Positions 45,462 to 53,030 of a stretch of DNA of 64,000 nucleotides are shown piece by piece (positions within the stretch are counted from its first letter, which is position 1; each line of letters begins with the position of its first letter). Source of the DNA: Gemmatimonas aurantiaca (GTDB lineage: Bacteria; Gemmatimonadota; Gemmatimonadetes; Gemmatimonadales; Gemmatimonadaceae); contig NZ_JBBCJO010000006.1 of assembly GCF_037190085.1 (NCBI RefSeq), forward strand, positions 62,001 through 126,000. Reading direction: 5' to 3'. The translations under genes were made by a program, and so were the position numbers. Under the pieces are notes generated by a model. It had not been told where the DNA came from. It worked only from the letters and a program-made list of their open reading frames with translations, and ran no database searches.

Positions 45462-46376
45462 TCAGGCGGCGGCTGGCGCGGCGTGGTTCTTAGCCAGGAA
45501 AGCGTTGACCGCGCGATCGAGGCTCACCGGCATCGACTGCACGTTGCGCGCGCCGGATTCACGTAGAAAACGTTCGAAGCCTTCGTCCTGGTCCAGCACC
45601 AGGTAGTGCTGCAGCCCGTCCAGGTGCTGCACTTCCAGCAGGCCGGGCACGCTCTGCGGGGCGGGGCCCTTGAACGGCGCGTCCGCTACCCAGTGGCTCA
45701 CCCGCGCGGTGAAATCCTCTGGCGCCGACATGTGCTTCAACTGACCACGTTCGAGGATGATCAGGTTGTCGGCGACACGTTCGATCTCCTCCATCTGGTG
45801 CGAGCAGTACACGACGGTGCAGTCGTCGGCGACATTGCTGTACATCAGCGACTCGAGGAACGCGCGCTTGGCCACCACATCGAGGCCCAAGGTCGGTTCG
45901 TCCAGCACCAGCAGCTCCGGACCCTGAGCGAGGGCGAGGGCCAGATTCAATCCGGCGCGTTCGCCGCGCGAAAGCTGACCGACCTTCTGTTCCGGCAGCA
46001 CGTGGTAGTGCCCGATCACGCCGTCGTAGGCTGGCTGGTTCCAGCGCGGGTATTGGTTGCGCTGCATCGCCATCACCTGCGAGACGCGCATCCAATTGGG
46101 CAGCGTGTGTTCCTCGTTGACGAATCCGATACGGCTACGGTCCTGCGGCGTGAGCATCTGGCTGTCCTTGCCGAGTATGCTGGCGTGGCCCGCCGTGGGC
46201 GGCATGAAGCCCATCAGGATGCGGAACAGGGTGGACTTGCCGGCGCCGTTGGCACCGACGATGGCGTGGATGCGCCCGCGCGGAATGCGCAGGTCGAGAT
46301 TGTCCAGCGCCAGCTTGCGCCCGTAGCGTTTGCTCAGCGCGCGCGTTTCGATCACGTAGTCGGTGGGATCGCCCAT
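45462..46376 (-). CDS. ABC transporter ATP-binding protein
   Basis: 304 residues. Walker A GANGAGKST near residue 42, signature LSRGERAGL, Walker B LLVLDEPTLGLDVVAK and the switch His in VVYCSHQMEEIE. A C-terminal accessory region of about 85 residues follows. Cytoplasmic subunit of an exporter with the following membrane protein; YtrB-type because a YtrA-type GntR gene precedes it by 38 bases. Likely one operon 46825-41559 or further. Confidence 0.93.
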   Translation of the reverse strand: MGDPTDYVIETRALSKRYGRKLALDNLDLRIPRGRIHAIVGANGAGKSTLFRILMGFMPPTAGHASILGKDSQMLTPQDRSRIGFVNEEHTLPNWMRVSQVMAMQRNQYPRWNQPAYDGVIGHYHVLPEQKVGQLSRGERAGLNLALALAQGPELLVLDEPTLGLDVVAKRAFLESLMYSNVADDCTVVYCSHQMEEIERVADNLIILERGQLKHMSAPEDFTARVSHWVADAPFKGPAPQSVPGLLEVQHLDGLQHYLVLDQDEGFERFLRESGARNVQSMPVSLDRAVNAFLAKNHAAPAAA

Positions 46377-46414
46377 GGCGGTCTTCTCGGCAGGAAGGAG
46401 GACGGTCGGCGGGT

Positions 46415-46825
46415 TCAGGCCCGCTTGCGTGGAGCGAGCTGCTGAAACCCGTGGGCGACCCGCGTCTGCACCTCGTCGGCCGGGAAACCCAATGGCAACA
46501 CGTCGTGGACGAAGCGGTCGATGGCCGCGTCCAGCCGGCGCTCGCGCTCCGCATCGGAGAGGCGCTGGCGTGGCGAGGCCACGAACAGCCCGGTGCTCTG
46601 GCGCGACTCCAGCCAGCCTTCGGTGGTCAGTTCGGCATAGGCCTTGGCCACCGTATTCGGATTGATGGTCAGCTGCTGGGCCAGGCCGCGTACGCTGGGC
46701 AGCTGGTCGCCGGGCTCCAGTTCGCCGGTGGCGATTTTGACCCGTACCGCGTCGGTGATCTGCTTGATGATGGGCCGCGGATCGCCAGTGGCGATCTGCA
46801 GCATCAGGGGGCGCGTTCTGGCCAT
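46415..46825 (-). CDS. GntR family regulator, YtrA subfamily
   Basis: 136 residues: winged helix with PIIKQITDAVRVKIATGELEPGDQLPSVRGLAQQLTINPNTVAKAYAELTTEGWLE, followed by a short helical dimerisation tail instead of a ligand-binding domain, the mark of the YtrA subfamily. These proteins repress neighbouring ABC transporter operons. The operator-like dyad at 46843-46863 lies 18 bases upstream of its start. Confidence 0.94.
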   Translation of the reverse strand: MARTRPLMLQIATGDPRPIIKQITDAVRVKIATGELEPGDQLPSVRGLAQQLTINPNTVAKAYAELTTEGWLESRQSTGLFVASPRQRLSDAERERRLDAAIDRFVHDVLPLGFPADEVQTRVAHGFQQLAPRKRA

Positions 46826-46842
46826 GCGAGCCTTGTGTTAAC

Positions 46843-46863
46843 TGTACTACTCACACTAGTACA
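46843..46863. promoter_or_regulatory. YtrA/GntR operator candidate
   Basis: Perfect 7-base arms TGTACTA and TAGTACA around CTCACAC, directly upstream of the GntR start. It fits autoregulation of the GntR/ABC unit. Confidence 0.65.
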
Positions 46864-47054
46864 AACAATACGAGTATGTCAAGGAGTGCGGGGGGACGGG
46901 CAGGGCCAGGACAAAGGCAGTGCAGGGAAACTCACAGCCGCGAGGCATGAGGCGGCGAACGACGAGTTGGAAACCCGCAAGCACAGCGTCTCCGCACTGC
47001 AGGACCAGCAGCGCGCCGCGCAGAACGAGTTGTCCGATGCGCGCAAGCACGCGC
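46864..47054 (+). other. Gene-free stretch with a coiled-coil remnant
   Basis: The plus strand reads AANDELETRKHSVSALQDQQ and further coiled-coil-like sequence (about 46940-47060) without start, ribosome site or domain. Likely part of a lost gene at the edge of the imported block. Confidence 0.3.
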
Positions 47055-47236
47055 AGGTCGGACCAGCCATACCGGGCCGACCGCCAATAGTGATTTCAGT
47101 GTCATGGAGATGGCATGCACCGAGCAGCTCATAGAACGCTCGAGCAGGATTGTGCAACGATTCCAGCGTAGGTCGTACGCCACGCGGCGACATAAACGTC
47201 GGCGATCGCTGCGGCGTCGAATCGATAGCAATCCTT
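47055..47236 (-). pseudogene. Internally deleted GNAT acetyltransferase
   Basis: On the minus strand an N-terminal GNAT piece (IADVYVAAWRTTYAGIV) is joined, out of frame, to a GNAT C-terminal piece (NPARAFYELLGACHLHDTEITIGG). The acetyl-CoA binding middle is missing. Not functional. Confidence 0.6.
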
Positions 47237-47260
47237 TGTCAGCTGCAACGTTCGTTGGCA
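47235..47260 (+). other. attC half-site (L'-R' end)
   Basis: TTTGTCAGCTGCAACGTTC followed by core GTTGGCA (47254-47260). Closely matches the right end of the 61999-62091 site (CTGTCAGCTGCAGTGTTC-GTTAGAG). No matching inverse core is found to the left, so it is partial. Confidence 0.5.
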
Positions 47261-47345
47261 AACAGGGGATCGTCGCCGATACGAAGGCGACGACGCACGA
47301 CTGCTAGCGTGCGGCGACCGTGTCGACGCGAACAATGAGCGGTGA

Positions 47346-47642
47346 TCGCGCGATCTCGGCGATGACGCTGTCGCGAGTGCGCTCGGGTGTCCCACGTCAG
47401 AATCGCGCAACCAGGACAGCTCTTTCCCCTTCTTACACATCGGCACCGACGGAGCTCAGACCGGGCAGGAGGGAGTGCTCTTCGCCATGTCCGGTTCGCC
47501 GTCCGACAACATCGGTCCAGACGCGATTCACCTCAACTTCAGTCGCGTTTGGCTTGATCACAACACGAATGGCGTGTTCCGGGGCGGAGGCGTATGCATT
47601 CGCGCGCATACCGTCCCAAGCAACGATGCTGCAGACGAGTAG
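47346..47642 (+). other. Open frame without a start codon, cassette remnant
   Basis: A 98-codon open stretch with protein-like sequence (LLHIGTDGAQTGQEGVLFAMSGSPSDN, SRVWLDHNTNGVFRGG shown in two pieces) but no ATG/GTG near its beginning. Possibly the tail of a truncated cassette gene. Confidence 0.3.
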
Positions 47643-47709
47643 CCATTGGCCATGAACTCAGTCGCTGGAGCCAAGCCGCGACGACTCCACCCGCCAAGCC
47701 TCCGCCGCT

Positions 47710-47846
47710 CTAGCACAACAGAACCGAAAAACTGAACGCAGCCATCCACGGGCCGAGAACGACGGCTGCAACCAGCGTCCAGACGCCGCCCAGAGCGAGA
47801 CCCAACGCGTGCGCCGAGCGCAGCGAGGCGGCCGGTGCAAGTGCGG
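47710..47846 (-). other. Membrane-segment coding remnant
   Basis: The minus strand reads HALGLALGGVWTLVAAVVL and GPWMAAFSFSVLLC before a stop, like the end of a small membrane protein. Its reading frame begins inside the neighbouring VOC gene, so no intact gene can be assigned. Confidence 0.3.
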
Positions 47847-47852
47847 TTAGCC
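47800..47852 (+). other. attC-like site, short
   Basis: Inverse core ACCCAAC (47800-47806), core GTTAGCC (47846-47852). Only 53 bases and with weak inner complementarity (GTGCGCC/GGTGCAAG). The VOC gene stop codon falls inside the core, as at 61.4 kb. Confidence 0.4.
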
Positions 47853-48242
47853 CGCAACCGGCATCGAAATCGTCCAGCGGAACTCGTCCGGATCTCGCAC
47901 GCGTATGATGCGAACGCCCCACGGCGCCGTGGTCGGCTCGGTGTCGAGCCGGACGCCGTAGGCGACGAGCCGAGCGGCGATGGCATCCACGCTGTCATGG
48001 GTGGTGAGTTGTAGCGACATGCCCTCGCCCTTGTGACGATCAACTCCTTTGGTGCCGTCATCCTGGGTCAACAGGATACGCACGGCCCCGGCACAAAGGC
48101 TGATCGCCACGAGACGGCCGTCGCGCTCATGGCGGCGGTCTTCCACAAACCCGAGCCCTTCGCAGTACCAGTTCGCGCTACGTTCGAGGCTTCGGACCGT
48201 GAGCGAAGCCTGGAGGTTCTCACCGTGGAGTGCTTCGGGCAT
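47847..48242 (-). CDS. VOC/glyoxalase family protein (cassette gene)
   Basis: 131 residues: LQASLTVRSLERSANWYCEGLGFVEDRR in the first module, LQLTTHDSVDAIAARLVAYGVRLDTEPTTAPWGVRIIRVRDPDEFRWTI in the second. Complete VOC member, unknown activity. Its TAA lies within the GTTAGCC core, and an attC-like site lies just beyond its start, so it occupies a cassette in reverse orientation. Confidence 0.88.
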   Translation of the reverse strand: MPEALHGENLQASLTVRSLERSANWYCEGLGFVEDRRHERDGRLVAISLCAGAVRILLTQDDGTKGVDRHKGEGMSLQLTTHDSVDAIAARLVAYGVRLDTEPTTAPWGVRIIRVRDPDEFRWTISMPVAG

Positions 48243-48296
48243 ATCGTAACGTATACGGAATTCGGGGAGACCGCCCGCGACGGACGTCGGGCTGAC

Positions 48297-48385
48297 GCCT
48301 ACGCCAAGCGGCGGAGGCGCACGCGGGATCTCGGCGGTCGCGAGGGGCGGTGCGCGCCTCCGTCGGCTTCAGCGACACGTTAGTC
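48297..48385 (+). other. attC-like site
   Basis: GCGGAGGCGC near the left pairs with GCGCCTCCGT near the right; right core is GTTAGTC (48379-48385) after GGCTTCAGCGACAC. The left core reads GCCTACG, one base short of consensus. Confidence 0.5.
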
Positions 48386-48402
48386 CGCCGGACGTGAGAC
48401 CA

Positions 48403-48648
48403 CTACCGGAACGCGATTTTGAGCAGTCCCGCCGCCCACAGCAGGCTGGCCATGAAGAGCGCGCCGAAGGCGATCCCCAACCGCAGGCCGGGCGAGAGCG
48501 AGAAGCGGGCGGTGTGCTTGGTGAGTCGATGGTCATCCGAAGTAGCTGCTGCTCGACGAAAATTGATGGGCTGGCTAACGCGTAATTCTGTCGTGGGCTT
48601 CCTAACGATGCGACAAGCGAACGCAATGAGCCAGTCGCGCTCCTCCAA
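48403..48648 (-). CDS. Small membrane protein, hypothetical
   Basis: 81 residues with one C-terminal transmembrane helix (LGIAFGALFMASLLWAAGLL). The N-terminal 20 residues are encoded by copy B of the dispersed 45-base element, so the true start may be later or the element may be part of the gene. No family known. Confidence 0.4.
   Translation of the reverse strand: MEERDWLIAFACRIVRKPTTELRVSQPINFRRAAATSDDHRLTKHTARFSLSPGLRLGIAFGALFMASLLWAAGLLKIAFR
48602..48645 (-). repeat. Copy B of the dispersed ~45-bp element
   Basis: Best match to 28446-28489. Minus-strand reading DWLIAFACRIVRKP. Here it coincides with the start of a small membrane-protein frame within the attC region. Confidence 0.45.
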
Positions 48649-48675
48649 TTGCCCTGTCGGCAGCGGCGAGAGGGC

Positions 48676-49257
48676 TTAGCGCTTCTTCACATGAACGGTC
48701 ACATCGTCAGTCCGCCCATCAGGCGCGGAGATTGAGAACCAAACGGAATCGGGACGGTGTCGAAACAATCGCGAGACGGCGGCGCGACCAGTCACGGTTA
48801 CGATTACTGCTCCATCGAGCATCTGTGCGGTGAGGGCCGGCGCGCGGAACACGCTGTCGCGAGAGATCGTGAGTGCGGTTGGTTCGCAGGGGATACACAA
48901 CGTGCCAACCTCGACCTCCGCCTCACGAACGATTTCGCTCAACGGACCATCGGGAGGGTGTAGCGTCGGCCACCGCCTCGAGACGATGATCTGCTGAGGA
49001 TCTACGCCGACCGCGCGAACCCGCCAGTCGATAGACCATGCGTAGAATGCACTCTCGCCGGGATAGTGCTCGCTCGGCGCTGGTTTTACCCACGGCGACT
49101 GTCGCTGGTGCGGAAAAACGAAGCGTGCAAAATCACGCGTGATGACCGCCGATGGAGTGCGCGTATCTACCGACGCGGCGACTCTGGTTGCGGCGGGCGG
49201 CAAACACGCTGCGGCACATGCCAGCAGGATTGCAGAAAGCGTACAGCGTACGTGCAT
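48676..49257 (-). CDS. Secreted hypothetical protein (cassette gene)
   Basis: 193 residues from the ATG at 49257. Signal sequence with a lipobox-like Cys (LSAILLACAAACLPP). Mature part beta-rich: FYAWSIDWRVRAVGVDPQQIIVSRRW, GAVIVTVTGRAAVSRLF. Ends KKR just inside GGCTTAGCG, which resembles a degraded core. Not recognised. Confidence 0.6.
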   Translation of the reverse strand: MHVRCTLSAILLACAAACLPPAATRVAASVDTRTPSAVITRDFARFVFPHQRQSPWVKPAPSEHYPGESAFYAWSIDWRVRAVGVDPQQIIVSRRWPTLHPPDGPLSEIVREAEVEVGTLCIPCEPTALTISRDSVFRAPALTAQMLDGAVIVTVTGRAAVSRLFRHRPDSVWFSISAPDGRTDDVTVHVKKR

Positions 49258-49280
49258 AGAGCTATTCAATCCTCATGGAC

Positions 49281-49377
49281 ACCTGACGTCAGAGTTCAGC
49301 TGCGAAACGGGCCTCCCGGAGCGGTGGGCGCCCCAGGGAACGGGGCCCGTTTTGTCAGCGGCAACGAGTCGTTGGGC
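49281..49377 (+). other. attC integron recombination site
   Basis: Left core ACCTGAC (49281-49287), arm TTCAGCTGCGAAACGGGCC, right arm GGCCCGTTTTGTCAGCGGC and consensus core GTTGGGC (49371-49377). The two arms are complementary apart from small bulges, the attC hallmark. Confidence 0.7.
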
Positions 49378-49401
49378 GGCAGCGTCGCGGCGCCGGCACT
49401 C

Positions 49402-49770
49402 TCACGCCGCCAACCACGCCCGCGCCTCCGCCCGCGAGGCGAACACCCCGAAGTCGCGCCGCGTCCGTTCCTCTGCTACCAGCTCTCCAAAGCGCGAGCT
49501 CGCCGCCCCCACCCCGGGCCCGCGCACCACCGCGAGTCGCACCCCGTAGAGCCGAAGCTTCTGCAGCATGGCCCCGGCGATGCCCGAGCTCAAGTCGAAG
49601 AATGCTGACGGCAGGTTCTCCGCGTGCAACATCGCTGCGCCGCAGTCCGCCCCGAAGCAGGCCTCCAGCAGGCGGTCGACATCGCCGGCGCCGGCCAGAA
49701 CCGGTCGACCCGGCGGCCCCTCGATCGCGACGACGCCCGCCTCGTCCACCGCAGCCAACAGCTCAAACAT
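49402..49770 (-). CDS. DUF4180 family protein (cassette gene)
   Basis: 122 residues. Matches the DUF4180 pattern: LLEACFGADCGAAMLHAENLPSAFFDLSSGIAGAMLQKL followed by RLAVVRGPG and RRDFGVFASRAEARAWL. Function unknown; members are frequent in accessory regions. It lies on the minus strand between two attC sites (49281-49377 and 49809-49898), making a neat single-gene cassette. Confidence 0.85.
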   Translation of the reverse strand: MFELLAAVDEAGVVAIEGPPGRPVLAGAGDVDRLLEACFGADCGAAMLHAENLPSAFFDLSSGIAGAMLQKLRLYGVRLAVVRGPGVGAASSRFGELVAEERTRRDFGVFASRAEARAWLAA

Positions 49771-49808
49771 GTCCCGTGGGTTTGTTCGGAAGAAGATGCG
49801 TGTGAGCC

Positions 49809-49898
49809 ACCGAACGCTGGCTTCTGCAGCGGGCGATCACAGCATCGCGAGCGCAGCGCGCGTCCGAAAACGCCCGTCTGCAGCAAGCACCGTTAGGC
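49809..49898 (+). other. attC integron recombination site
   Basis: Left core ACCGAAC (49809-49815), arm GGCTTCTGCAGCGGGCG, right arm CGCCCGTCTGCAGCAAGC, core GTTAGGC (49892-49898). Arms pair almost fully. Length 90 bases. Confidence 0.75.
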
Positions 49899-50005
49899 CG
49901 GCGCCACGCGGAAGCTGTGTCGAAACGGCCCGTCGCGCAACACAACGGTGATGGTCCACACCCGAGGCGGGCGTATGCTCGGCGCTCCCCGGTCCCGGAG
50001 CACTG

Positions 50006-51275
50006 ATGCCCGACGCGGCCTCGGCGGCGCGCGGTGTCTACCGGTCCCGACGCCCGCAGGCATCGCCGCTCTTTAGGTTGGTACCCGACCGCCTGCATTG
50101 CCTCCAGTCGGTCTACGACGACCGCTTCGCGCGCGACGACGGCCAATGACGCCCCTTCGTCGCGCAGGTCGCCGACAAGTTCCTCGCGTGCGGCGTGTCG
50201 GAGCACGGCTTCGCCCGCATCAGCTCCGACGCATGCACGCACGAATACCTGCTCGCGTTCTTGTGCAATTGCCGCTACTTCTGTCCGCGTTGCCATGCCA
50301 AGCGCCTCGCGATCTGGACGCAGTGGCTGGACACCACGCTGCTCGCGCCGATGCCACACGGGCAGGTGGTGCACACCATCCCGAAGCGGCTCCGCGCTTA
50401 CTGCCTGTACCGGCCCCGCCTGCTCGGCGAGATCGCCTGCGTCGCCGTCTGCATCGTGGCGCGCCTCCAGACGCATGGGTCGCGGGCCAACTGGCATCCG
50501 CACCTCCATCTCCTCGTGACCGACGGCGGCTTCCGGCCCGACGGCACGTTCGTGTCCTGGCCGGTGCATGACACCGCCCGCTTGACCGAGGTGTTCCGCC
50601 GCGCAGTGCTCCGGCTCTTCGTGCACCTCGAGCTCTTCGACGAGGACCAAGCGGCAGGCATGCTCACCTGGCCGCATGCGGGGTTCCACGTGCGTATGGC
50701 CGTGTGAGTCCCGAGAACGATCGCACGTTCGCGACCCGGCTCGTCCGGTACTGCGCGCGGAATCCCGTCGCGCTGGAGCGGCTCACGTATGACCGGACCG
50801 CAAAGGCGGTGACGTATCGCTCCGACAAGTCGGAGGGGCCAACAGCGGGGACCGAGACCGCCGACCCGCTCGAGTTTCGGGCTCGGGTGATCGAGCACAT
50901 TCCGGACAATGGGCATCTCACGACACGGTATTATGGCTGGTATGCCAACCGCCCGCGCGAGCTGCGGCGTCAGGCCGAGCCCCCCTCTGCGCCGCCCGCC
51001 GTCGTCTCCGCGCCACGACTCGCGCCGACCGAGGCCGCCCGCCGGTGGGCGGCCCCGCTGCAGAGCAGATCTTCGAAATCGACCCGCTCGCGTGTCCCAC
51101 CTGCCACGGCGTCATGCGCATCATCGCGTTCATCACGCAATCGTCGGTCATCGACCAGATCCTTACCCACCCCGGACCTGCGCCGCCCGCGAGTCGCAGA
51201 GCCTTCCATCGACACGGGCCTCGTGAGCCGGGGCGCGTCCCGCGCCCGTCCGCCGACGCTCCGCCTGTCAAGTGA
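50006..51275 (+). pseudogene. IS91-family transposase remnant
   Basis: Rolling-circle IS91-type transposase broken several times. In order: ARGVYRSRRPQASPLFRLV from the ATG at 50006; an in-frame TGA at 50147 where Trp is expected; then RISSDACTHEYLLAFLCNC, FCPRCHAKRLAIW (zinc-binding Cys) and WHPHLHLLVTDGGF; another TGA at 50705 with a frameshift; FATRLVRYCARNPVALERL; a further frameshift near 51045; and QIFEIDPLACPTCHGVMRIIAF. Cannot make an active protein. It sits inside the attC region. Confidence 0.85.
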
Positions 51276-51598
51276 ATAAGCCCCCGACGCGCCGCCACGC
51301 CGCGGGGACCTTCAGCGTGCGCGGCCATCCCACCAGCGCGACGGATAGGGCCCCGCCAGCATCGCTCTCCCCACGGTGACTGCCGTTCCCACGGTCGTCG
51401 AGGCGCGCGAACGAGCGGCGCGCACGCCGCCGCCGGCCAGACGGTGCTCGCGCGGTCGGCGATCGCGCCCTATACTCGACGGAGAGTCGACCCGCCCCGA
51501 TTGAAACTCCTATCGGGCACTCGAAATTCCTATCCTGATTATCTTGCATCCCCGTTGACGAAAAACACTCAATCAATCAACGATTCCGTCTCTCACAA
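51276..51598. other. Intergenic with a direct repeat near the IS91 remnant end
   Basis: No gene seen. Two near-identical 12-mers, GAAACTCCTATC (51503-51514) and GAAATTCCTATC (51523-51534), lie 20 bases apart and might belong to the insertion element's terminus. A-rich DNA follows up to the GNAT start. Confidence 0.4.
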
Positions 51599-52195
51599 AT
51601 GACGTCTATTCACGAAAGTCGACAGCAACTCCTGGAACGCCTGGAACACAATCCAATCGAAACCGACCGACTGCGGCTGAGGCTTCCGACCCAGACGGAT
51701 GCGTGTTCGATTTTTGATGCCTATGCGACAGATGCGGTGGCTTTGCGTTGGATGACGTACGAGCCGCATACTGATGTGAGAGTGACCGATCGCATCGTTC
51801 AACGATGGATACAAGCCTGGCGACAGGGTGGTGGTGCGCTCGCCTTCGTGGTTGACCTGCGGGACACAAAAACCCTCGCGGGCGTCGTAGAAGTCACGAT
51901 AGCTCCGCACGGCGCAATACTCGGCTTCATCTTCAGAAGGTCCTGCTGGGGGGTGGGGTACGCGACTGAGGCTGTGAAAACCGTGATCGATGTTGCTTTC
52001 GAGTGCTTCCATGTATGGCGAGTGTGGGCAACATGCGCAGTTGAGAATGAGCCATCACGGCGCGTATTGGAAAAAAGCGGACTTGCAGTCGAGGGAACGT
52101 TGCGGCGATGGGCGGTAAGTCCATTGGTGTCCCCGATCCCTCGCGACTCGTTTTGTCTAGCAATTACGAAAGAAAAATGGCTTGCCCAACGTTAG
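51599..52195 (+). CDS. GNAT N-acetyltransferase, RimJ/RimL type (cassette gene)
   Basis: 198 residues: IETDRLRLRLPTQTDACSIFDAY, AGVVEVTIAPHGAILGFIFRRSCWGVGYATEAVKTVIDVAFE (motif A) and ENEPSRRVLEKSGLAVEGTLRRW (motif B). Acceptor unknown. Its stop TAG lies in the GTTAGCT core that directly abuts a GCCCAAC inverse core (52184-52197), so it reads in the standard cassette direction. Codon use looks less GC-rich than the region before 47 kb. Confidence 0.92.
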   Translation: MTSIHESRQQLLERLEHNPIETDRLRLRLPTQTDACSIFDAYATDAVALRWMTYEPHTDVRVTDRIVQRWIQAWRQGGGALAFVVDLRDTKTLAGVVEVTIAPHGAILGFIFRRSCWGVGYATEAVKTVIDVAFECFHVWRVWATCAVENEPSRRVLEKSGLAVEGTLRRWAVSPLVSPIPRDSFCLAITKEKWLAQR

Positions 52196-52197
52196 CT
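52184..52197 (+). other. Collapsed attC-like core pair
   Basis: Consensus inverse core GCCCAAC is immediately followed by consensus core GTTAGCT, with no stem between. It may be a deleted attC or the left half of one whose right half is lost. Confidence 0.4.
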
Positions 52198-52266
52198 GCT
52201 GCGCTGCGCCGCTGAGGAACAGGTGCTGATTCGTCACGATCGTTTAACAGCATTCCCGCAATAGCT

Positions 52267-53010
52267 ATGGCCCACGGCGACCACAGCGGTGTACGGCTTA
52301 CGAAGAAACAAAAACCTATTCGCGACGAGAGCGTTCGGATTGCGGTAATTGATAGTGGCTGGGACTATCACAGTACTGCCGGCGTGCGCGTACTTCCCGG
52401 ACAAAACTTTTCCGGAGCTGAGGACTCTTCTGCGCAAGACTCGCACGGTCACGGCACAGAATGCGTATTGCTGATTGCCGCCATGGCACCGTCAGCGACC
52501 TTCGTCCCGATAAAGGTGTTTGCGGAGAGCCTCACAACGTCAGTCACGGCGCTCCTCAAAGCGCTAGAGTGGGCAGTCGCACAAGACGTTGATGTGATCA
52601 ACCTTAGCCTTGGCTCCGATGAGCCAAGCGCGATTGATCCGCTACAAGAACTCTGCAGCAGGGCGGAGCGAAAGGGGGCGCTTGTCATCGCGGCCAGCGA
52701 TCCGGCCGGGCGTTGGCGTTTCCCTGCCTCATTCGACAGCGTAATAAGCGTCGAGAACGGAGATTTCGCTGAACCGTACGAGTTCTCGTACGCAGTGGAC
52801 AATGCGCCTGAATGTCGAATAGGACCGCGGTTGGTCCGCACGCGCTCAATCGGCGGTGTCGAGCGCATCAGAAACGGATCGAGCTACGCCGCCGCGCAAC
52901 TGTCAGGAATTGCTGCAATTTTCCGTCAGTCACACCCGAATGCTGGTGCGGACCAATTCCGCCGCTTTCTCGCGAGCAATCAGAGCACCATTCAACGCGG
53001 TGTTCCGTAG
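52267..53010 (+). CDS. Subtilisin-like S8 protease, probable lanthipeptide leader peptidase (LanP)
   Basis: 247 residues, no signal peptide, so probably cytoplasmic. Catalytic triad motifs: Asp in AVIDSGWDY, His in SHGHGTECVLLI, Ser in NGSSYAAAQLSG. The oxyanion region reads VIAASDPAGRW, with Asp where Asn is usual (AAGN). It is convergent with the LanB gene, which suggests cleavage of the lanthipeptide leader. A short hairpin at 53008-53030 separates the two ends. The compact size lacks prodomain and accessory domains. Confidence 0.85.
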   Translation: MAHGDHSGVRLTKKQKPIRDESVRIAVIDSGWDYHSTAGVRVLPGQNFSGAEDSSAQDSHGHGTECVLLIAAMAPSATFVPIKVFAESLTTSVTALLKALEWAVAQDVDVINLSLGSDEPSAIDPLQELCSRAERKGALVIAASDPAGRWRFPASFDSVISVENGDFAEPYEFSYAVDNAPECRIGPRLVRTRSIGGVERIRNGSSYAAAQLSGIAAIFRQSHPNAGADQFRRFLASNQSTIQRGVP

Positions 53011-53030
53011 GCCGCCACTTCCGGCGGCTA
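53008..53030. terminator. Hairpin between convergent LanP and LanB genes
   Basis: TAG(G)CCGCC and GGCGGCTA pair around ACTTCC. It overlaps the end of the protease gene and reaches the LanB stop. No T run; a bidirectional role is possible. Confidence 0.4.
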
